From Myxococcales bacterium SG8_38 (GTDB lineage: Bacteria; Myxococcota_A; Polyangia; Polyangiales; Houyiibacteriaceae), in assembly GCA_001303415.1 (NCBI GenBank), contig LJTN01000055.1, forward strand, positions 1-54,183: a stretch of DNA of 54,183 nucleotides, in the 5' to 3' direction. The translations under genes and the position numbers were made by a program. Every line of letters starts with the position of its first letter. The stretch's first letter is position 1. Below the pieces are notes generated by a model that was not told where the DNA came from, did not search any database, and saw nothing but the letters and a program-made list of their open reading frames with translations. This document shows positions 37,951-47,379 of the stretch, piece after piece.

Positions 37951-38598
37951 TCAAAGTGTGACGAGCCCAGCGAGGACCGCGATGGGGAAGGACAGGTTCC
38001 CGATCGTGATCACCGCGCAGATCGCAATCGCCAGATCGCGGCGATAGGCGTTGAAGCGGGGATGGTTGATTCCCAGTGTTTGGAAGGCGCTGTAGATCCC
38101 GTGAAAGATGTGAAAGCCGAGGGCGAGGTTGCCCACGATGTAGACTCCGGAGATCAGCGGATTCTGGAAGCCTTCGACGACGTTGCGATAGACGTCTCCG
38201 GGATGCGCCGGAAGAATGGTCAGGTGCAAGAGATGGTAGATGATGTAAAGGAGGAGAATGGGGCCCGACCAGTACATCGTGCGGGCGGCATAGTCGGTAG
38301 CCAGGTCCTTGTGATGCTCGTAGCGCGACCCTCGCGCCTTGCGATTGCGGGTCCACAACGAATACGCCGCCGCGATGTGCGCTCCGACCGCGACGAGCAG
38401 CACCACCCGGGCCGTCCAGAGCAGCGCCGGCAATGCACGCAGTGTTTCCGCGTACCCATTGAGCGCCTCGGACCCCCGATACAAGTTCAAGTTGCCGAGG
38501 AAATGACCGAAGGTAAATCCGACGAGGATCGCCCCGGAAAGGGCCATAATCACCTTTTTCCCAATCGTCGTTTGGTGAAGAGTCAGGGCTCGCTGCAT
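37951..38598 (-). CDS. sdhC: Succinate dehydrogenase cytochrome b558 subunit
   Basis: Single membrane anchor of B-type complex II, 215 residues with five predicted helices. Its first helix region [22 protein letters not shown] carries a histidine suited to haem ligation. Further histidines in AHIAAAY, IYHLLHL and [12 protein letters not shown] complete a two-haem arrangement. One fused subunit in place of SdhC plus SdhD is typical of Bacillus, epsilonproteobacteria and myxobacteria. A GAGGAG lies seven bases before the ATG. It is the first gene of sdhCAB; the 80-bp gap upstream should hold the promoter, but I could not place it with confidence. Confidence 0.92.
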   Translation of the reverse strand: MQRALTLHQTTIGKKVIMALSGAILVGFTFGHFLGNLNLYRGSEALNGYAETLRALPALLWTARVVLLVAVGAHIAAAYSLWTRNRKARGSRYEHHKDLATDYAARTMYWSGPILLLYIIYHLLHLTILPAHPGDVYRNVVEGFQNPLISGVYIVGNLALGFHIFHGIYSAFQTLGINHPRFNAYRRDLAIAICAVITIGNLSFPIAVLAGLVTL

Positions 38599-38678
38599 GG
38601 GGTCTCCTCAGAGTCCTCGGTCGAGGGCGGCGAAGTCATACAAGCACTCGCCGCTCTTGGCCACAGGTGGCTCGCAAA

Positions 38679-39872
38679 TCAAAGCTCAGGGGGGTCGTAG
38701 CACTCCACGAGATCGCCGCGGAACGTCTGGAGCACGGTGACTCCCCGGTCCTCGCGTACCACGTAGTTGGGGCCGATGGGGACTTTGCCAAGCCCGCCCG
38801 GGGTGTCGACGATCAGCCTCGGGAGCGCGATTCCACTCACTCGCCCTTGAAGAGCCGCCATCAGTTCCACCCCGCGTCTCATGGGGGTCCGTAGGTGCCC
38901 GGTTCCGCCGACTGGGTCCATCTGCAACAGGTAATAGGGCCGAACCCTCGATCGGACCAGGCCTCGGAACAAGGCCTCCAAGGTCGCCGGATTGTCGTTG
39001 ACACCGCGCAACAGCACGGTTTGGTTCATCACGGGCAATCCCGAATCGGCCAGGCGCGCGCAGGCGGCCGTCGCTTGGTCGGTCAGCTCTTTGGGATGGT
39101 TGAAGTGGGTCATGACCCAAGTCGCGTGATGGCTTTCTCGGATGGCGCGGCACAGCTCCTCGGTGATGCGTTGGGGGAGAGTGACCGGGGTCCGCGTGGC
39201 CAGCCGCACGTACTCGACGTGACCGATGCTCCGGAGCCGCCTCAGCAATCGACTCAGCCGCTGAGTCGACATCAGGCACGGATCGCCTCCCGATACGATG
39301 ACGTCTCGAATCTCCGGATGAGCCTCGATCCACTCGAATGCCGGCTCGAGGGCGCGCATCGAGCGCGCACCCCCGCCGTCGCCGACGAGCCGTGAGCGGG
39401 TGCAGAAGCGGCAGTACACTCCACAGCGGTCCGTGGCGACCAACAGAACGCGGTCCGGGTAGCGCTGGATCAGGTGGGGCGCCACTTCGTGAGCCTCCTC
39501 ACCCAAGGGGTCGCGGAGATCCCCTTTCACCGCTAGCGCTTCCTCCGCGCGGGGGATGCACTGGCGCCGGATGGGGCAGTCCGGGTCCAGCGGGTCGCAG
39601 AGCGACAGGTAGTAGGGCGTGATTGAAATCGGCAGTCCCGCTGCCATCGCGCGCATGGCGCCGATTCGCTCCGCTTCCGTCAGCTTCAGCGCCTTGTCGA
39701 GACCTTGTAAATCGGTGACGGCATGCTTCGCCTGCCAACGCCAGTCGTTCCAGCTCAGCGCATCGAGGACGGGAGCCTCGCGAAAATTTAGCGGCAGCGC
39801 GCGCACCGCTTGCAGCTTACTTCGTGTCCACTCCTCGGCAACTCTCCCGGAGTCCCTGGACACGCCTCGCAA
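38679..39872 (-). CDS. KamA-family radical SAM aminomutase
   Basis: A 397-residue radical SAM enzyme of the lysine 2,3-aminomutase family. The [4Fe-4S] motif is C150-x3-C154-x2-C157 in CGVYCRFCTRSR. The family blocks WNDWRWQ, ITPYYLSL, DVIVSGGDP, HFNHPKEL, QTVLLRGVND and the PLP region DTPGGLGKVPIGPNY follow. Substrate could be lysine, glutamate or the EF-P-modifying reaction (EpmB). Length and the N-terminal WNDWRWQ block favour lysine 2,3-aminomutase or a close relative. Starts TTG 39872 or GTG 39863 are both possible. It is divergent from pckA with a 77-bp gap and lies 80 bp before sdhC. Confidence 0.85.
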   Translation of the reverse strand: MRGVSRDSGRVAEEWTRSKLQAVRALPLNFREAPVLDALSWNDWRWQAKHAVTDLQGLDKALKLTEAERIGAMRAMAAGLPISITPYYLSLCDPLDPDCPIRRQCIPRAEEALAVKGDLRDPLGEEAHEVAPHLIQRYPDRVLLVATDRCGVYCRFCTRSRLVGDGGGARSMRALEPAFEWIEAHPEIRDVIVSGGDPCLMSTQRLSRLLRRLRSIGHVEYVRLATRTPVTLPQRITEELCRAIRESHHATWVMTHFNHPKELTDQATAACARLADSGLPVMNQTVLLRGVNDNPATLEALFRGLVRSRVRPYYLLQMDPVGGTGHLRTPMRRGVELMAALQGRVSGIALPRLIVDTPGGLGKVPIGPNYVVREDRGVTVLQTFRGDLVECYDPPEL

Positions 39873-39949
39873 ACATTGTCATATGGCTGTTTTGGAGCTT
39901 GCCAGACAGGCTTTCTGCTCCCAGTGCCCAAGACGAACACGGAGAGATC

Positions 39950-41710
39950 ATGGCGCCCCGAGACCCTCGCCCCTTCGACGTCGAGTACATCGAGAACCCC
40001 ACGCAGGCCGAGCTGCGCAAGCTCGCGTTCGAGCATACGCCGTGTGTGCAGCGCACCATCGTCGGAACGGTGAACAAGGTGACGCGCAACAAAGCGCGGA
40101 TGGCCCAGTACACGTACATCATCGATACGCAAGACCGCTGGAGCCACCAGATCATTGATCCCGACAAGGCCAAGGCACTCATCGAGCGCCAAGAGAGGTA
40201 CATTGCCGACAAAGGCAAGCTGATCGCGATCGATGGTTACGTAGGTCTGGACGATGGAGCGTTTGGAGCCACGTGGCTCTACACGCTCGAGGGAGCAAAC
40301 ATCGCCGGCATGCAGCAGGTGCTCGCCTTTTCCCGTTTCGAGGTGGAGACGAAGGAGTCGCTGAGCAAGCCCTTCGAGCCTACGTTCCGTTTGTTCTACA
40401 CGCCTGACCTCATGCTCGACGACATGCCGGGCCGGCAGGCGATCATCGTCGACATGGACAACTGGACGACCTACGTCATGGGTGCGGACTACTTCGGAGA
40501 ATCCAAGAAGGGCATTCTCCGGATGCTCAACCACTACGTCTACCAGAAGGGCGGGCTCGTTCTGCACGCCGGCGCCAAGGCGGTGTCCCGCGGCGATGGG
40601 CACAAAGTGACGATGACCATCATGGGTCTGTCCGGGACCGGGAAGACTACCACCACCTTCTCGAAGCAAGGTGACCTCACCGAGCCGATTCAGGACGACA
40701 TGGTGGCGTTGTGGCCTCACGGTGCGCTCACCATCACCGAGGCCGGTTGCTTTGCAAAGACCGACGGCCTGTCGCTGGAGACCGAGCCGGTACTCTTCCA
40801 GGCCACGACCGGGCCCGATGCTTGGGTCGAGAACGTCTTCCTCGAGCCCGACGGCTCGTTCCACTTCACGAAGGGTGTGCTGTCGATCGAGGAAGTGAAA
40901 CGGGTCCGCGACATACTGGTCGCCACGGGCGCCAACGAGAAGAATCTCGACAGGTATGTTGCCGGTGAGATCGACGTGGACGAGGTAGTCAACAGCCACG
41001 GCGTTCCCGCCGATGGCTGGGATTTCGTAGTGTGGACGCAGAACGGCCGTTCCATCGTCCCGATGACCGCGATCCCCGACGCAGCGGATCTTCACGACAT
41101 CCCGCAGGTGAAGTCGATGGGTATTCTCAACCGGGACGAGGGCTATGATGCGGCCATGCCAGGCATCGTGCGATTCACCTCGCCCGAGCAAGCGGCCGGG
41201 TATTTCATGTTGGGAGAAACCTCCAAGACGAGCGCGGCAGGCAAGGAGCGGGGCAAGACCAGGTCTCCGTTTACCCAGCCGTTCTTTCCTGCAAAGCACG
41301 GGTTACAGGCGAAGCGGTTCGCGGAGCTGGCGGCGACGATGCCGGATGTCACGATGTGGCTGATGAACACCGGCTACATCGGCGGCGAGGCCAACGACGC
41401 CAAAGAAAACAAGGCCATCAACATCAAAATCCGTCATTCGAGCGCGATGCTCGAGGCCCTGCTGAGCGATTCCATCAAATGGAAGCGCGATCCGGATTTC
41501 GGATACGAGATCGTCGACGTCGACGCTCCGGAGAATACCGCCCTGCTCGAAGAGGTGCCCGCCGAGATCCTCGAGCCGCGCCGCTTCTACGAGAGCCGTG
41601 GCCGCGACGCCGACTACCAGGAGTGGGTAAAGCACATGAAGGAATCGCGAAGGGAGTTCCTTCGCAAGTTCCAGGTCTCCGAAGCGATCGTCGAAGCCAC
41701 CACTGCCTGA
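39950..41710 (+). CDS. pckA: Phosphoenolpyruvate carboxykinase, ATP-type, divergent
   Basis: Converts oxaloacetate and ATP to phosphoenolpyruvate. The 586-residue product carries the ATP-type P-loop GLSGTGKTTT at 226-235, the metal-binding DD at 249-250, EAGCFAKT, and GYFMLGETSKTSAAGKERG, which corresponds to the family's FLSGFTAKLAGTERG. LMNTGYIGG also matches. Other parts, such as IQDDMVALWPHG where the family has IGDDEHGW, differ from the usual enzyme, so this is a distant subgroup. The ATG at 39950 has GGAGAG seven bases upstream; an in-frame ATG at 39824 would add unrelated residues. A terminator follows the stop. Confidence 0.88.
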   Translation: MAPRDPRPFDVEYIENPTQAELRKLAFEHTPCVQRTIVGTVNKVTRNKARMAQYTYIIDTQDRWSHQIIDPDKAKALIERQERYIADKGKLIAIDGYVGLDDGAFGATWLYTLEGANIAGMQQVLAFSRFEVETKESLSKPFEPTFRLFYTPDLMLDDMPGRQAIIVDMDNWTTYVMGADYFGESKKGILRMLNHYVYQKGGLVLHAGAKAVSRGDGHKVTMTIMGLSGTGKTTTTFSKQGDLTEPIQDDMVALWPHGALTITEAGCFAKTDGLSLETEPVLFQATTGPDAWVENVFLEPDGSFHFTKGVLSIEEVKRVRDILVATGANEKNLDRYVAGEIDVDEVVNSHGVPADGWDFVVWTQNGRSIVPMTAIPDAADLHDIPQVKSMGILNRDEGYDAAMPGIVRFTSPEQAAGYFMLGETSKTSAAGKERGKTRSPFTQPFFPAKHGLQAKRFAELAATMPDVTMWLMNTGYIGGEANDAKENKAINIKIRHSSAMLEALLSDSIKWKRDPDFGYEIVDVDAPENTALLEEVPAEILEPRRFYESRGRDADYQEWVKHMKESRREFLRKFQVSEAIVEATTA

Positions 41711-41713
41711 TCC

Positions 41714-41736
41714 GCGGGGCGGGCCCCGCAGCTTTT
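41714..41736 (+). terminator. Rho-independent terminator after pckA
   Basis: A GC-only 6-bp stem GCGGGG / CCCCGC with a CGGG loop is followed by AGCTTTT. It lies three bases after the pckA stop. Confidence 0.65.
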
Positions 41737-41767
41737 GCGGGTAGGCCGCCCAATTGTGATAACAAGC

Positions 41768-42237
41768 GTGGTCGTGAAGCGATTGACGACCGCGCTCCTC
41801 TTGTTGTCGGTGCTCAGCCTCCACGCACCCATGCGGGCACGCGCCGCGGATCGGGACATCGCGGTTTTCGACGCAGTCTTCGGCGGGACGGTTTCCAAGT
41901 TCGCAGGGAACCGCGAGTGGCAGCCGAGCCTCTGGGCGGTCAAAGCTGGCCCTTGGAGGATCCTGGCTTTGGGGGCGGAGCGATGCTGGCGCTCCGCGGA
42001 AACGTGAAGAAGCTGCGCGTCTCGGGCGCGTTTGGCGGCGGCTACCTCGGCGTGCCCTTGCCCGCCGGCGTCGAGGGGGCGGGCACCATTAGCGCGTTTG
42101 CCGGTCTCGGGTATGGTTTCCTATCGTGGATGGGCATCGAAGCGCGCGGTCGGTGGGCGCGGTACTTCAACATGCCGCCAGATGCGCCAAACCACGCTTG
42201 GAGCATCGAGGCGGGGCTCAGCTTTTTCGTGAAGTGA
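41768..42237 (+). pseudogene. Small outer-membrane-like protein, frameshifted
   Basis: The GTG at 41768 (or 41774) starts a signal peptide (RLTTALLLLSVLSLHAPMRARAA) and a mature start ADRDIAVFDAVFGGTVSKF in one frame, which then runs to a stop at 42007. The other half lies in the next frame and reads like a beta-barrel: GFGGGAMLALRGNVKKL, then SGAFGGGYLGVPL, FAGLGYGFLSWMGIEARGRWARY and a final AWSIEAGLSFFVK with the terminal aromatic of outer-membrane proteins. The shift falls near 41940-41975. Joined, the product would be about 155 residues. Either a decayed gene or a sequence error. It sits 4 bp before the FAD oxidoreductase gene. Confidence 0.7.
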
Positions 42238-42241
42238 GGCC

Positions 42242-43783
42242 ATGGCGTCGGTAGACGCCTTGATCGTCGGCGCCGGGCACAACGGGCTGGTCGCGGCCGC
42301 CTTGCTTGCACGCGCGGGTCTGTCGGTGCGCGTCTTGGAAGCATCCAACGTCGTGGGCGGCGCCTGCCGCACCGAGTACCCGTTTTCGAAGGCGCCCGGT
42401 CTAGGACAGTCGACGGGGGCCTATCTGCTGGGCCTCATGCCGCCAGAGCTGATGTTGGAGCTCGGTGTGTCGCTGCCCCTCATTCGCCGCGATCCCCACT
42501 ACTTTTTGCCGACGACCGGCCCCCGGCATCTGCTCATCGGCTCGGACCGCGAGGCAACCGAAGCGCAGCTGGCATGTTTCTTCACCGCGGACGACGCACG
42601 AGCCGATCGAGCGTTGCAAGAGGAGCTCGCGATGCTTCGCAAAGACGTGGCGCCAGCATGGCTGGCCCCGCCATCGTCGGTCGAGGAAACGGCCGAGCGC
42701 TACGTTCGGCCCGCGCTGCGGGAGGTTTTCATAGATCTCTGTCGTGGCTCGGTAGAGCGCTACTTGCAGCGATTCGGCTTTCGGAGCGAGCTGATCGAAG
42801 CGATGTATGCGGTGACCGATGGGTTCACCGGTCTTAATGGCAGCTGGGGCACGCCAGGCAGCGGGATGAACTTCTTGGTTCACAACATGTGCCGATTGCC
42901 CGGCAGCGACGGAACCTGGATGGTCGTCCGCGGAGGCATGGGCACCGTAACCCAGACCCTCGCGGGAGCGGCGACGCAAGCCGGGGCCGAAATCGTGCTC
43001 GATACGGCGGTTGCGCGGATCGAGACCCAGGGCGGCGCTGCGACCGGCGTGGTGACCGAAGAGGGAGAGGAACATCGCGCACGGGTCGTCCTGGTGAACG
43101 CCGATCCCTTTCGGCTGCTGAGTCTGCTCGACGATGACTGTCCGGACGTCCTCCGCGAGCGTATCGAGCGCTACCGGCGGCCCGGTACGAGCATCAAGGT
43201 CAATCTCTGCCTACGCGAGCTCCCCACCTTTTCGTGTCTTTTAGAGCCGCGCGGCCAGCATCGGTCGACGATTCATCTGCTTCCGGAGCACGACACCCGA
43301 AGGACGCTCGAGAACGCGTTTTTGGATTGTCAGGCGGGACGCCTGCCAACCGATCCGGCGATCGAGTGGTACATACACACCACGCTCGATCCGTCGTTGC
43401 AGGACGAGCAAGGCAGGCATAGCTCGGCGCTGTTCTGTCAGTGGGTTCCGTACCAGCTCGCCGACGGCGCCTGGGAGCAGGAGGAAAACCGCTTCGTGGG
43501 CCACCTCCTCGAGATCTGCGATCGATTCGCGCCGGGCACCTCCGACCTGGTCGATGACGTCTTCGTCCTCACCCCACCCAAAATCGAGGCGTGCTTCGGC
43601 ATCACGGGCGGCCACATTCATCACGTCGACAACAGCTTCGGCTTTGCCGACAGGCTCCCGTACCGGTTGCCCATCGACGGCTTGTACGCGTGCGGTGCTG
43701 GTTGTCACCCCGCGGGATCGGTCATTGGAGCGGCGGGGCACAATGCAGCCGTCGCCGTTTTGTCCGATTTGTCGGTGAGCTAA
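42242..43783 (+). CDS. Phytoene-desaturase-like FAD oxidoreductase (PYROXD2-like)
   Basis: A 513-residue flavoprotein. It begins with the dinucleotide fold VDALIVGAGHNGLVAAALLARAGLSV at residues 4-29, then LEASNVVGGACRTE. GGMGTVTQTLAGAATQAGAEI in the middle and a C-terminal GLYACGAGCHPAGSVIGAAGHNAA close the FAD site. Similar proteins are annotated as phytoene desaturase-related or PYROXD2, but the substrate is not known and no carotenoid genes are nearby. (The quoted N-terminal fold is continuous from the start ATG.) The gene follows the damaged small outer-membrane gene and ends 4 bp inside the convergent sulfotransferase. Confidence 0.85.
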   Translation: MASVDALIVGAGHNGLVAAALLARAGLSVRVLEASNVVGGACRTEYPFSKAPGLGQSTGAYLLGLMPPELMLELGVSLPLIRRDPHYFLPTTGPRHLLIGSDREATEAQLACFFTADDARADRALQEELAMLRKDVAPAWLAPPSSVEETAERYVRPALREVFIDLCRGSVERYLQRFGFRSELIEAMYAVTDGFTGLNGSWGTPGSGMNFLVHNMCRLPGSDGTWMVVRGGMGTVTQTLAGAATQAGAEIVLDTAVARIETQGGAATGVVTEEGEEHRARVVLVNADPFRLLSLLDDDCPDVLRERIERYRRPGTSIKVNLCLRELPTFSCLLEPRGQHRSTIHLLPEHDTRRTLENAFLDCQAGRLPTDPAIEWYIHTTLDPSLQDEQGRHSSALFCQWVPYQLADGAWEQEENRFVGHLLEICDRFAPGTSDLVDDVFVLTPPKIEACFGITGGHIHHVDNSFGFADRLPYRLPIDGLYACGAGCHPAGSVIGAAGHNAAVAVLSDLSVS

Positions 43784-44997
43784 ATGCCGAAATGGTCGCA
43801 GTAGTCCCGCAAGCGCTCGCGAACTTCAGAGGCCGTGAAACCGAAATCTTCGACGTCGTAGTCGTGTTCGCCGAGTTGTGCCGTGGGTTGCTCGCCGATT
43901 CGCGTGAGGAAACGTTCGGTCAGCTCCTCCTCGTATTCCAGGTCGAAGTGTGCATAGAGATCTTTCAGCACGTCGATGGGATGAGCCAGAAGATCGTTGA
44001 GGCGCAGGTCGTAGATTTGCGACTGGGGCAACTTGCTGCGCACGGCCATGGCGCGGTCGATTCCGATTCGGGAGTAGTCGAGCCAGAAATCCCCCACATC
44101 GCTCATCCGAAGGCTCCGCTGCATCTTCGCGATCATGCGGGCGCTGAGGCTGCACTGCGATCCAATCGCCTTAGCGACGTCGCGGTGCGTTTGGACGATG
44201 CATGCATCGGGGTACACGGCGAGCAGTGCATCGAGATTCCACAAGTGCCATGGGCACTTCAACGACCATCGCTTGGATGCCTTGAACTTGGTCAGCATCT
44301 GCAGCTGGAGCTTGTGACTGCGATATGGCGGAACCATGTCCCAGTCGAGCATCTTCATGGCGTAGGACCACGTGCCCCATGCCGCGAAAATCGTCACCGA
44401 AGCCATGTCGTTCTGAAGGGGAAAGAGACATTCCTCGAACGCGTCGGGCGTCACGTGATGCGCCACTTTTTGATCCGGGATGAACGAATGGTTGAGGCCC
44501 ATGGTCAAGCCTGCTTGCCGGCGCCTCCACGCCTCGTCGCCGAACGGGTCGTGGCGACGGCCCACCGGGTAGAAGAGCTCCCAGGCGCGACCCACTCGGT
44601 TGTCGGGATCGGCCGCGAGAACCGCGTGCAAGAAGGTCGTCCCGGTCCGAAAGAGACCCGTGATGACGAGGGGGCGCTCGATCGGAATGTCCCGAATCTC
44701 GGGATGCCGCTTCGCCGCATCGACGATCCGGAGCTTATTCGTGAGGTGCCAGTTCAAGACGTAGCGTACCCCGAACCTTCCGGTGGTGCTGAGGTCGATC
44801 TCGTGGATGCTTTCGATGGCGTCATCGAGGCGTCGAAGAAAGCCATCATCGCCGTAGTCGTGAAGCCCTGTGAGGCGCTCTGCTAGCTTCATGGCGGAGC
44901 GCGCATCGATCGGGATTAGCTGCTTTCGCAATGGGTCGAGCCGATTGACCCAGGTAAATGGGAACCCGGGCCTCAGCGCTTTGGGCGTTTGCGTCAC
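43780..44997 (-). CDS. Sulfotransferase family protein
   Basis: A 405-residue protein of the bacterial sulfotransferase group (Sulfotransfer_3-like). The PAPS 5'-phosphosulfate loop is ITGLFRTGTTFLH at 112-124, and the 3'-phosphate site appears as VQTHRDVAKAIGS. A WSLKCPWHLWNLDALLAVYP segment precedes it. Such enzymes move sulfate from PAPS to lipids, polyketides or carbohydrates; the acceptor cannot be read from sequence. It starts with GTG at 44997, 16 bp before the next minus-strand stop, so it may be in one unit with the M50 gene upstream. Confidence 0.85.
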   Translation of the reverse strand: MTQTPKALRPGFPFTWVNRLDPLRKQLIPIDARSAMKLAERLTGLHDYGDDGFLRRLDDAIESIHEIDLSTTGRFGVRYVLNWHLTNKLRIVDAAKRHPEIRDIPIERPLVITGLFRTGTTFLHAVLAADPDNRVGRAWELFYPVGRRHDPFGDEAWRRRQAGLTMGLNHSFIPDQKVAHHVTPDAFEECLFPLQNDMASVTIFAAWGTWSYAMKMLDWDMVPPYRSHKLQLQMLTKFKASKRWSLKCPWHLWNLDALLAVYPDACIVQTHRDVAKAIGSQCSLSARMIAKMQRSLRMSDVGDFWLDYSRIGIDRAMAVRSKLPQSQIYDLRLNDLLAHPIDVLKDLYAHFDLEYEEELTERFLTRIGEQPTAQLGEHDYDVEDFGFTASEVRERLRDYCDHFGI

Positions 44998-45012
44998 CGT
45001 TCGGGCCTGCGT

Positions 45013-45705
45013 CTAGACGCCGCTATACAACAAACCAATGGCCGTTTGAAACACCGGCGGCATGACGCGATCGAAAAGCACCCAGGCGAGGATCAGGCCC
45101 ATCAGCGCGCCACCGCCGGAGAACAGGCCAAACCATTTGTCGCGCAGCCGGTCGGTGAGAAACAGCGGTACGATGGCATAACCGTCCAGAGGCGGCAGTG
45201 GGATCAAATTGAAGCACCCGAGTATCAAATTGATGGAGAACAAAACGCTCAGGAACAAGGCGAGCCCCTGGGCGAGGCCCGAGGTTCCCACCGCCAGCGT
45301 TTCGAGCGTGAGCCCGCTCGTCGGCAAAGAGAAAAACCCGCCAGCAATCCCGATGCGAATCGCGAGGGCTGCCAGCAGCGCAAGCGTGAAATTAGCCGCA
45401 GGTCCGGCCGCGGCCATTCCAGCTGCCCGCCGTGGATGACGACTTGCCCAGGTGGGGTCGTAAGGAGCGCTCGCCCAGCCGATCATCCAACCGCCCCCTT
45501 GCAGAAAGAACGACAAGATTGGGACCACCAAGGCGCCAAAAGGCTCGCGCTTGATGTGTGGCATGGGATCGAGGGTCACCTGAGACGCGGCTGTCGTGTC
45601 GCCTCCGAGCTTTCCGGCCAATGCGTGGGCCGCCTCGTGACACGTCAGTGACAGCAGAAATGCGGCCAGCCACAGGGGCAGCTTGGCCAAGAGGTGAACT
45701 TCCAT
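45013..45705 (-). CDS. Site-2 protease family (M50) membrane metalloprotease
   Basis: A 230-residue polytopic membrane protein with the zinc motif HEAAH at 23-27 in the first helix (SLTCHEAAHALAGKLGGD) and a later NLIPLPPLDGYAIV, the conserved NPxPxxDG of the family that supplies the third ligand. About five hydrophobic segments. It resembles the compact, PDZ-less S2P subfamily that cuts membrane-embedded regulators. The substrate is unknown. The gene starts 51 bp from the divergent HAD gene. Confidence 0.87.
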   Translation of the reverse strand: MEVHLLAKLPLWLAAFLLSLTCHEAAHALAGKLGGDTTAASQVTLDPMPHIKREPFGALVVPILSFFLQGGGWMIGWASAPYDPTWASRHPRRAAGMAAAGPAANFTLALLAALAIRIGIAGGFFSLPTSGLTLETLAVGTSGLAQGLALFLSVLFSINLILGCFNLIPLPPLDGYAIVPLFLTDRLRDKWFGLFSGGGALMGLILAWVLFDRVMPPVFQTAIGLLYSGV

Positions 45706-45756
45706 CGGTGCGGCGGAGCCTACTATGAAAACGCGGGCCTGCTACAGTCTCGCGTC

Positions 45757-46464
45757 ATGCCGACGATCGCGCTCTTCGACATCGATGGGACGCTTCTTCG
45801 CGCGGGAGGTGCGGGGCGCCGGGAGGTAGAGATCGCCATCGAAGAAGTGTTGGGCAGTCCCGCGGGCTCGGTCTGCCTCGGGTCGGTCGAGTTCGCAGGG
45901 CGAACAGACCCTTGGATCGTCCGCGCCGCGCTCATCGGCCGCGGCGTCGCCGTCGATGACGACATGATTGCCGAGGTACTGCGCCGCTACGTCTTGCATC
46001 TCCCCGAGCAGCTCCAGCTCGCCACCGCATTTGAGGTCCTGCCGAGCGTGCTTTCCCTCCTGTCGCGCCTCAGCGAGCGGGACGACGTGGTCCTCGGGCT
46101 CGGGACCGGGAACACGGAGCCTGCCGCATATGCAAAGCTGGCCCGCGGCGGTCTCGACTCGTTCTTCTCGTTTGGCGGTTTCGGCTCCGACCACACCGAC
46201 CGCGCCGAGCTCTTGAGGGTTGGGCTCATGCGAGGCTTGCAGCGCGTTCGTGTGGAGCGACAGGACGCAGAGGTCGTGGTCATCGGCGACACCCCCCACG
46301 ACGTCACTGCCGCGCAGGCGATTGGAGCCTCCTGCATCGCGGTGACCACCGGCGGCTACGAGCCGCAGGCGTTGCAGAGCGCGGGCGCATGCGTCGTGGT
46401 GTCGCATCTCGGGCATCCGGAGGTCTGGGACGCATTCGAACGCGCAATCGCCGGCCGCATGTAG
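45757..46464 (+). CDS. HAD-superfamily hydrolase
   Basis: A 235-residue haloacid-dehalogenase-type phosphatase. Motif I is DIDGTLL with nucleophile Asp8 and Asp10, motif II is GLGTGNT near 114-120, and motif IV is GDTPHDV at 177-183. A helical cap sits at ~15-85, as in phosphoglycolate phosphatase-like members. The substrate is not evident. The ATG at 45757 is chosen because the motif I aspartate should fall near residue 8; an upstream in-frame ATG at 45694 lies inside the M50 gene. Confidence 0.88.
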   Translation: MPTIALFDIDGTLLRAGGAGRREVEIAIEEVLGSPAGSVCLGSVEFAGRTDPWIVRAALIGRGVAVDDDMIAEVLRRYVLHLPEQLQLATAFEVLPSVLSLLSRLSERDDVVLGLGTGNTEPAAYAKLARGGLDSFFSFGGFGSDHTDRAELLRVGLMRGLQRVRVERQDAEVVVIGDTPHDVTAAQAIGASCIAVTTGGYEPQALQSAGACVVVSHLGHPEVWDAFERAIAGRM

Positions 46465-46491
46465 CGGCGAGGTCCGACGTGCCATACTCCC

Positions 46492-47379
46492 GTGGTGAGC
46501 ACGCAACCCAAACGCTGGTATCGTCAATGGTGGGCGGCGGCGTTGATCATCGCCGTGGTCCTCGGCGTCACCGGCGTGTTGACGGCCAAAGCGCTCGGAC
46601 TGCGGTCGGTTGCCGTCGATGCCGAGCCCATGGAGCAGCCGAGTCGCGGATTCGACTACGGTTGGTGGGATGCCGCGCTCGAGCGATGGGTGCGCGATGG
46701 GCTCGTCGATTACAAGGCGGTGCGGTCCGAGGAAGGCGCGCTGCGGCGATTCGTGGCGACGCTCTGGGTGGTCGGACCCAAGGCGACTCCCGAGCGCTTC
46801 ACGACAGAGCCCGAGCGTCTGGCGTACTACATCAATGCTTACAATGCGCTCGTGTTGCTCGGGGTCGTCGACAACTGGCCCATCGCTTCGGTGCAGGACG
46901 TGCACGGGTGGCTGGATCCCAGGGCTGGCTTCGGGTTCTTCTACGCCTTGCGCTTTCCGTTCGACGGCGGCCAGGTCAACCTCTACACGTTGGAAAACGA
47001 GGTAATTCGCGGCTTCATGGATGCGCGCATCCATGCTGCGATCAACTGCGCATCCCTATCTTGTCCGTCGCTGGCCCCTCATGCGTTCGAAGCGACGAGG
47101 CTCGACGATCAGCTCGATGAGGTCACCAGAAATTTCTGCTCCGAGGATCGTCACGTCCGCATCGATCGAGAGGCCCGAGAAATTCAACTCTCCGCAATCT
47201 TCGAGTGGTATCGCTCCGACTTCGAGGAGCACGCCCGGCGGTTGGGGCTGCCTCCGACCATCTTGGATTTCGTCATGGCGTTCGCCGGCGATGAGCGGGC
47301 TGCCGAGCTCGAACGCGCCAGAGACGCGGATTTCGAAGTGGTTTTCCGCCCCTACGACTGGGCCTTGAACGCGCTTTGA
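46492..47379 (+). CDS. DUF547 domain protein, membrane anchored
   Basis: A 295-residue protein with an N-terminal membrane anchor or uncleaved signal (WWAAALIIAVVLGVTGVLTA) and a DUF547 domain recognised by AYYINAYNALVLLGV, NLYTLENEVIRG, DARIHAAINCASLSCPSL and the final AIFEWYRSDFEEH. DUF547 is a papain/transglutaminase-like fold of unknown activity; the conserved INCAS-CP region holds the likely catalytic Cys and His. It starts with GTG at 46492 (another GTG follows directly). The HAD stop is 27 bp upstream, so the two may be co-transcribed. Confidence 0.85.
   Translation: MVSTQPKRWYRQWWAAALIIAVVLGVTGVLTAKALGLRSVAVDAEPMEQPSRGFDYGWWDAALERWVRDGLVDYKAVRSEEGALRRFVATLWVVGPKATPERFTTEPERLAYYINAYNALVLLGVVDNWPIASVQDVHGWLDPRAGFGFFYALRFPFDGGQVNLYTLENEVIRGFMDARIHAAINCASLSCPSLAPHAFEATRLDDQLDEVTRNFCSEDRHVRIDREAREIQLSAIFEWYRSDFEEHARRLGLPPTILDFVMAFAGDERAAELERARDADFEVVFRPYDWALNAL

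Noticed and set aside
39788..41299. 503-codon minus-strand frame opposite pckA
   Set aside because: Shadow of a clearly conserved gene; no family motif, and it would overlap the kamA-like start.
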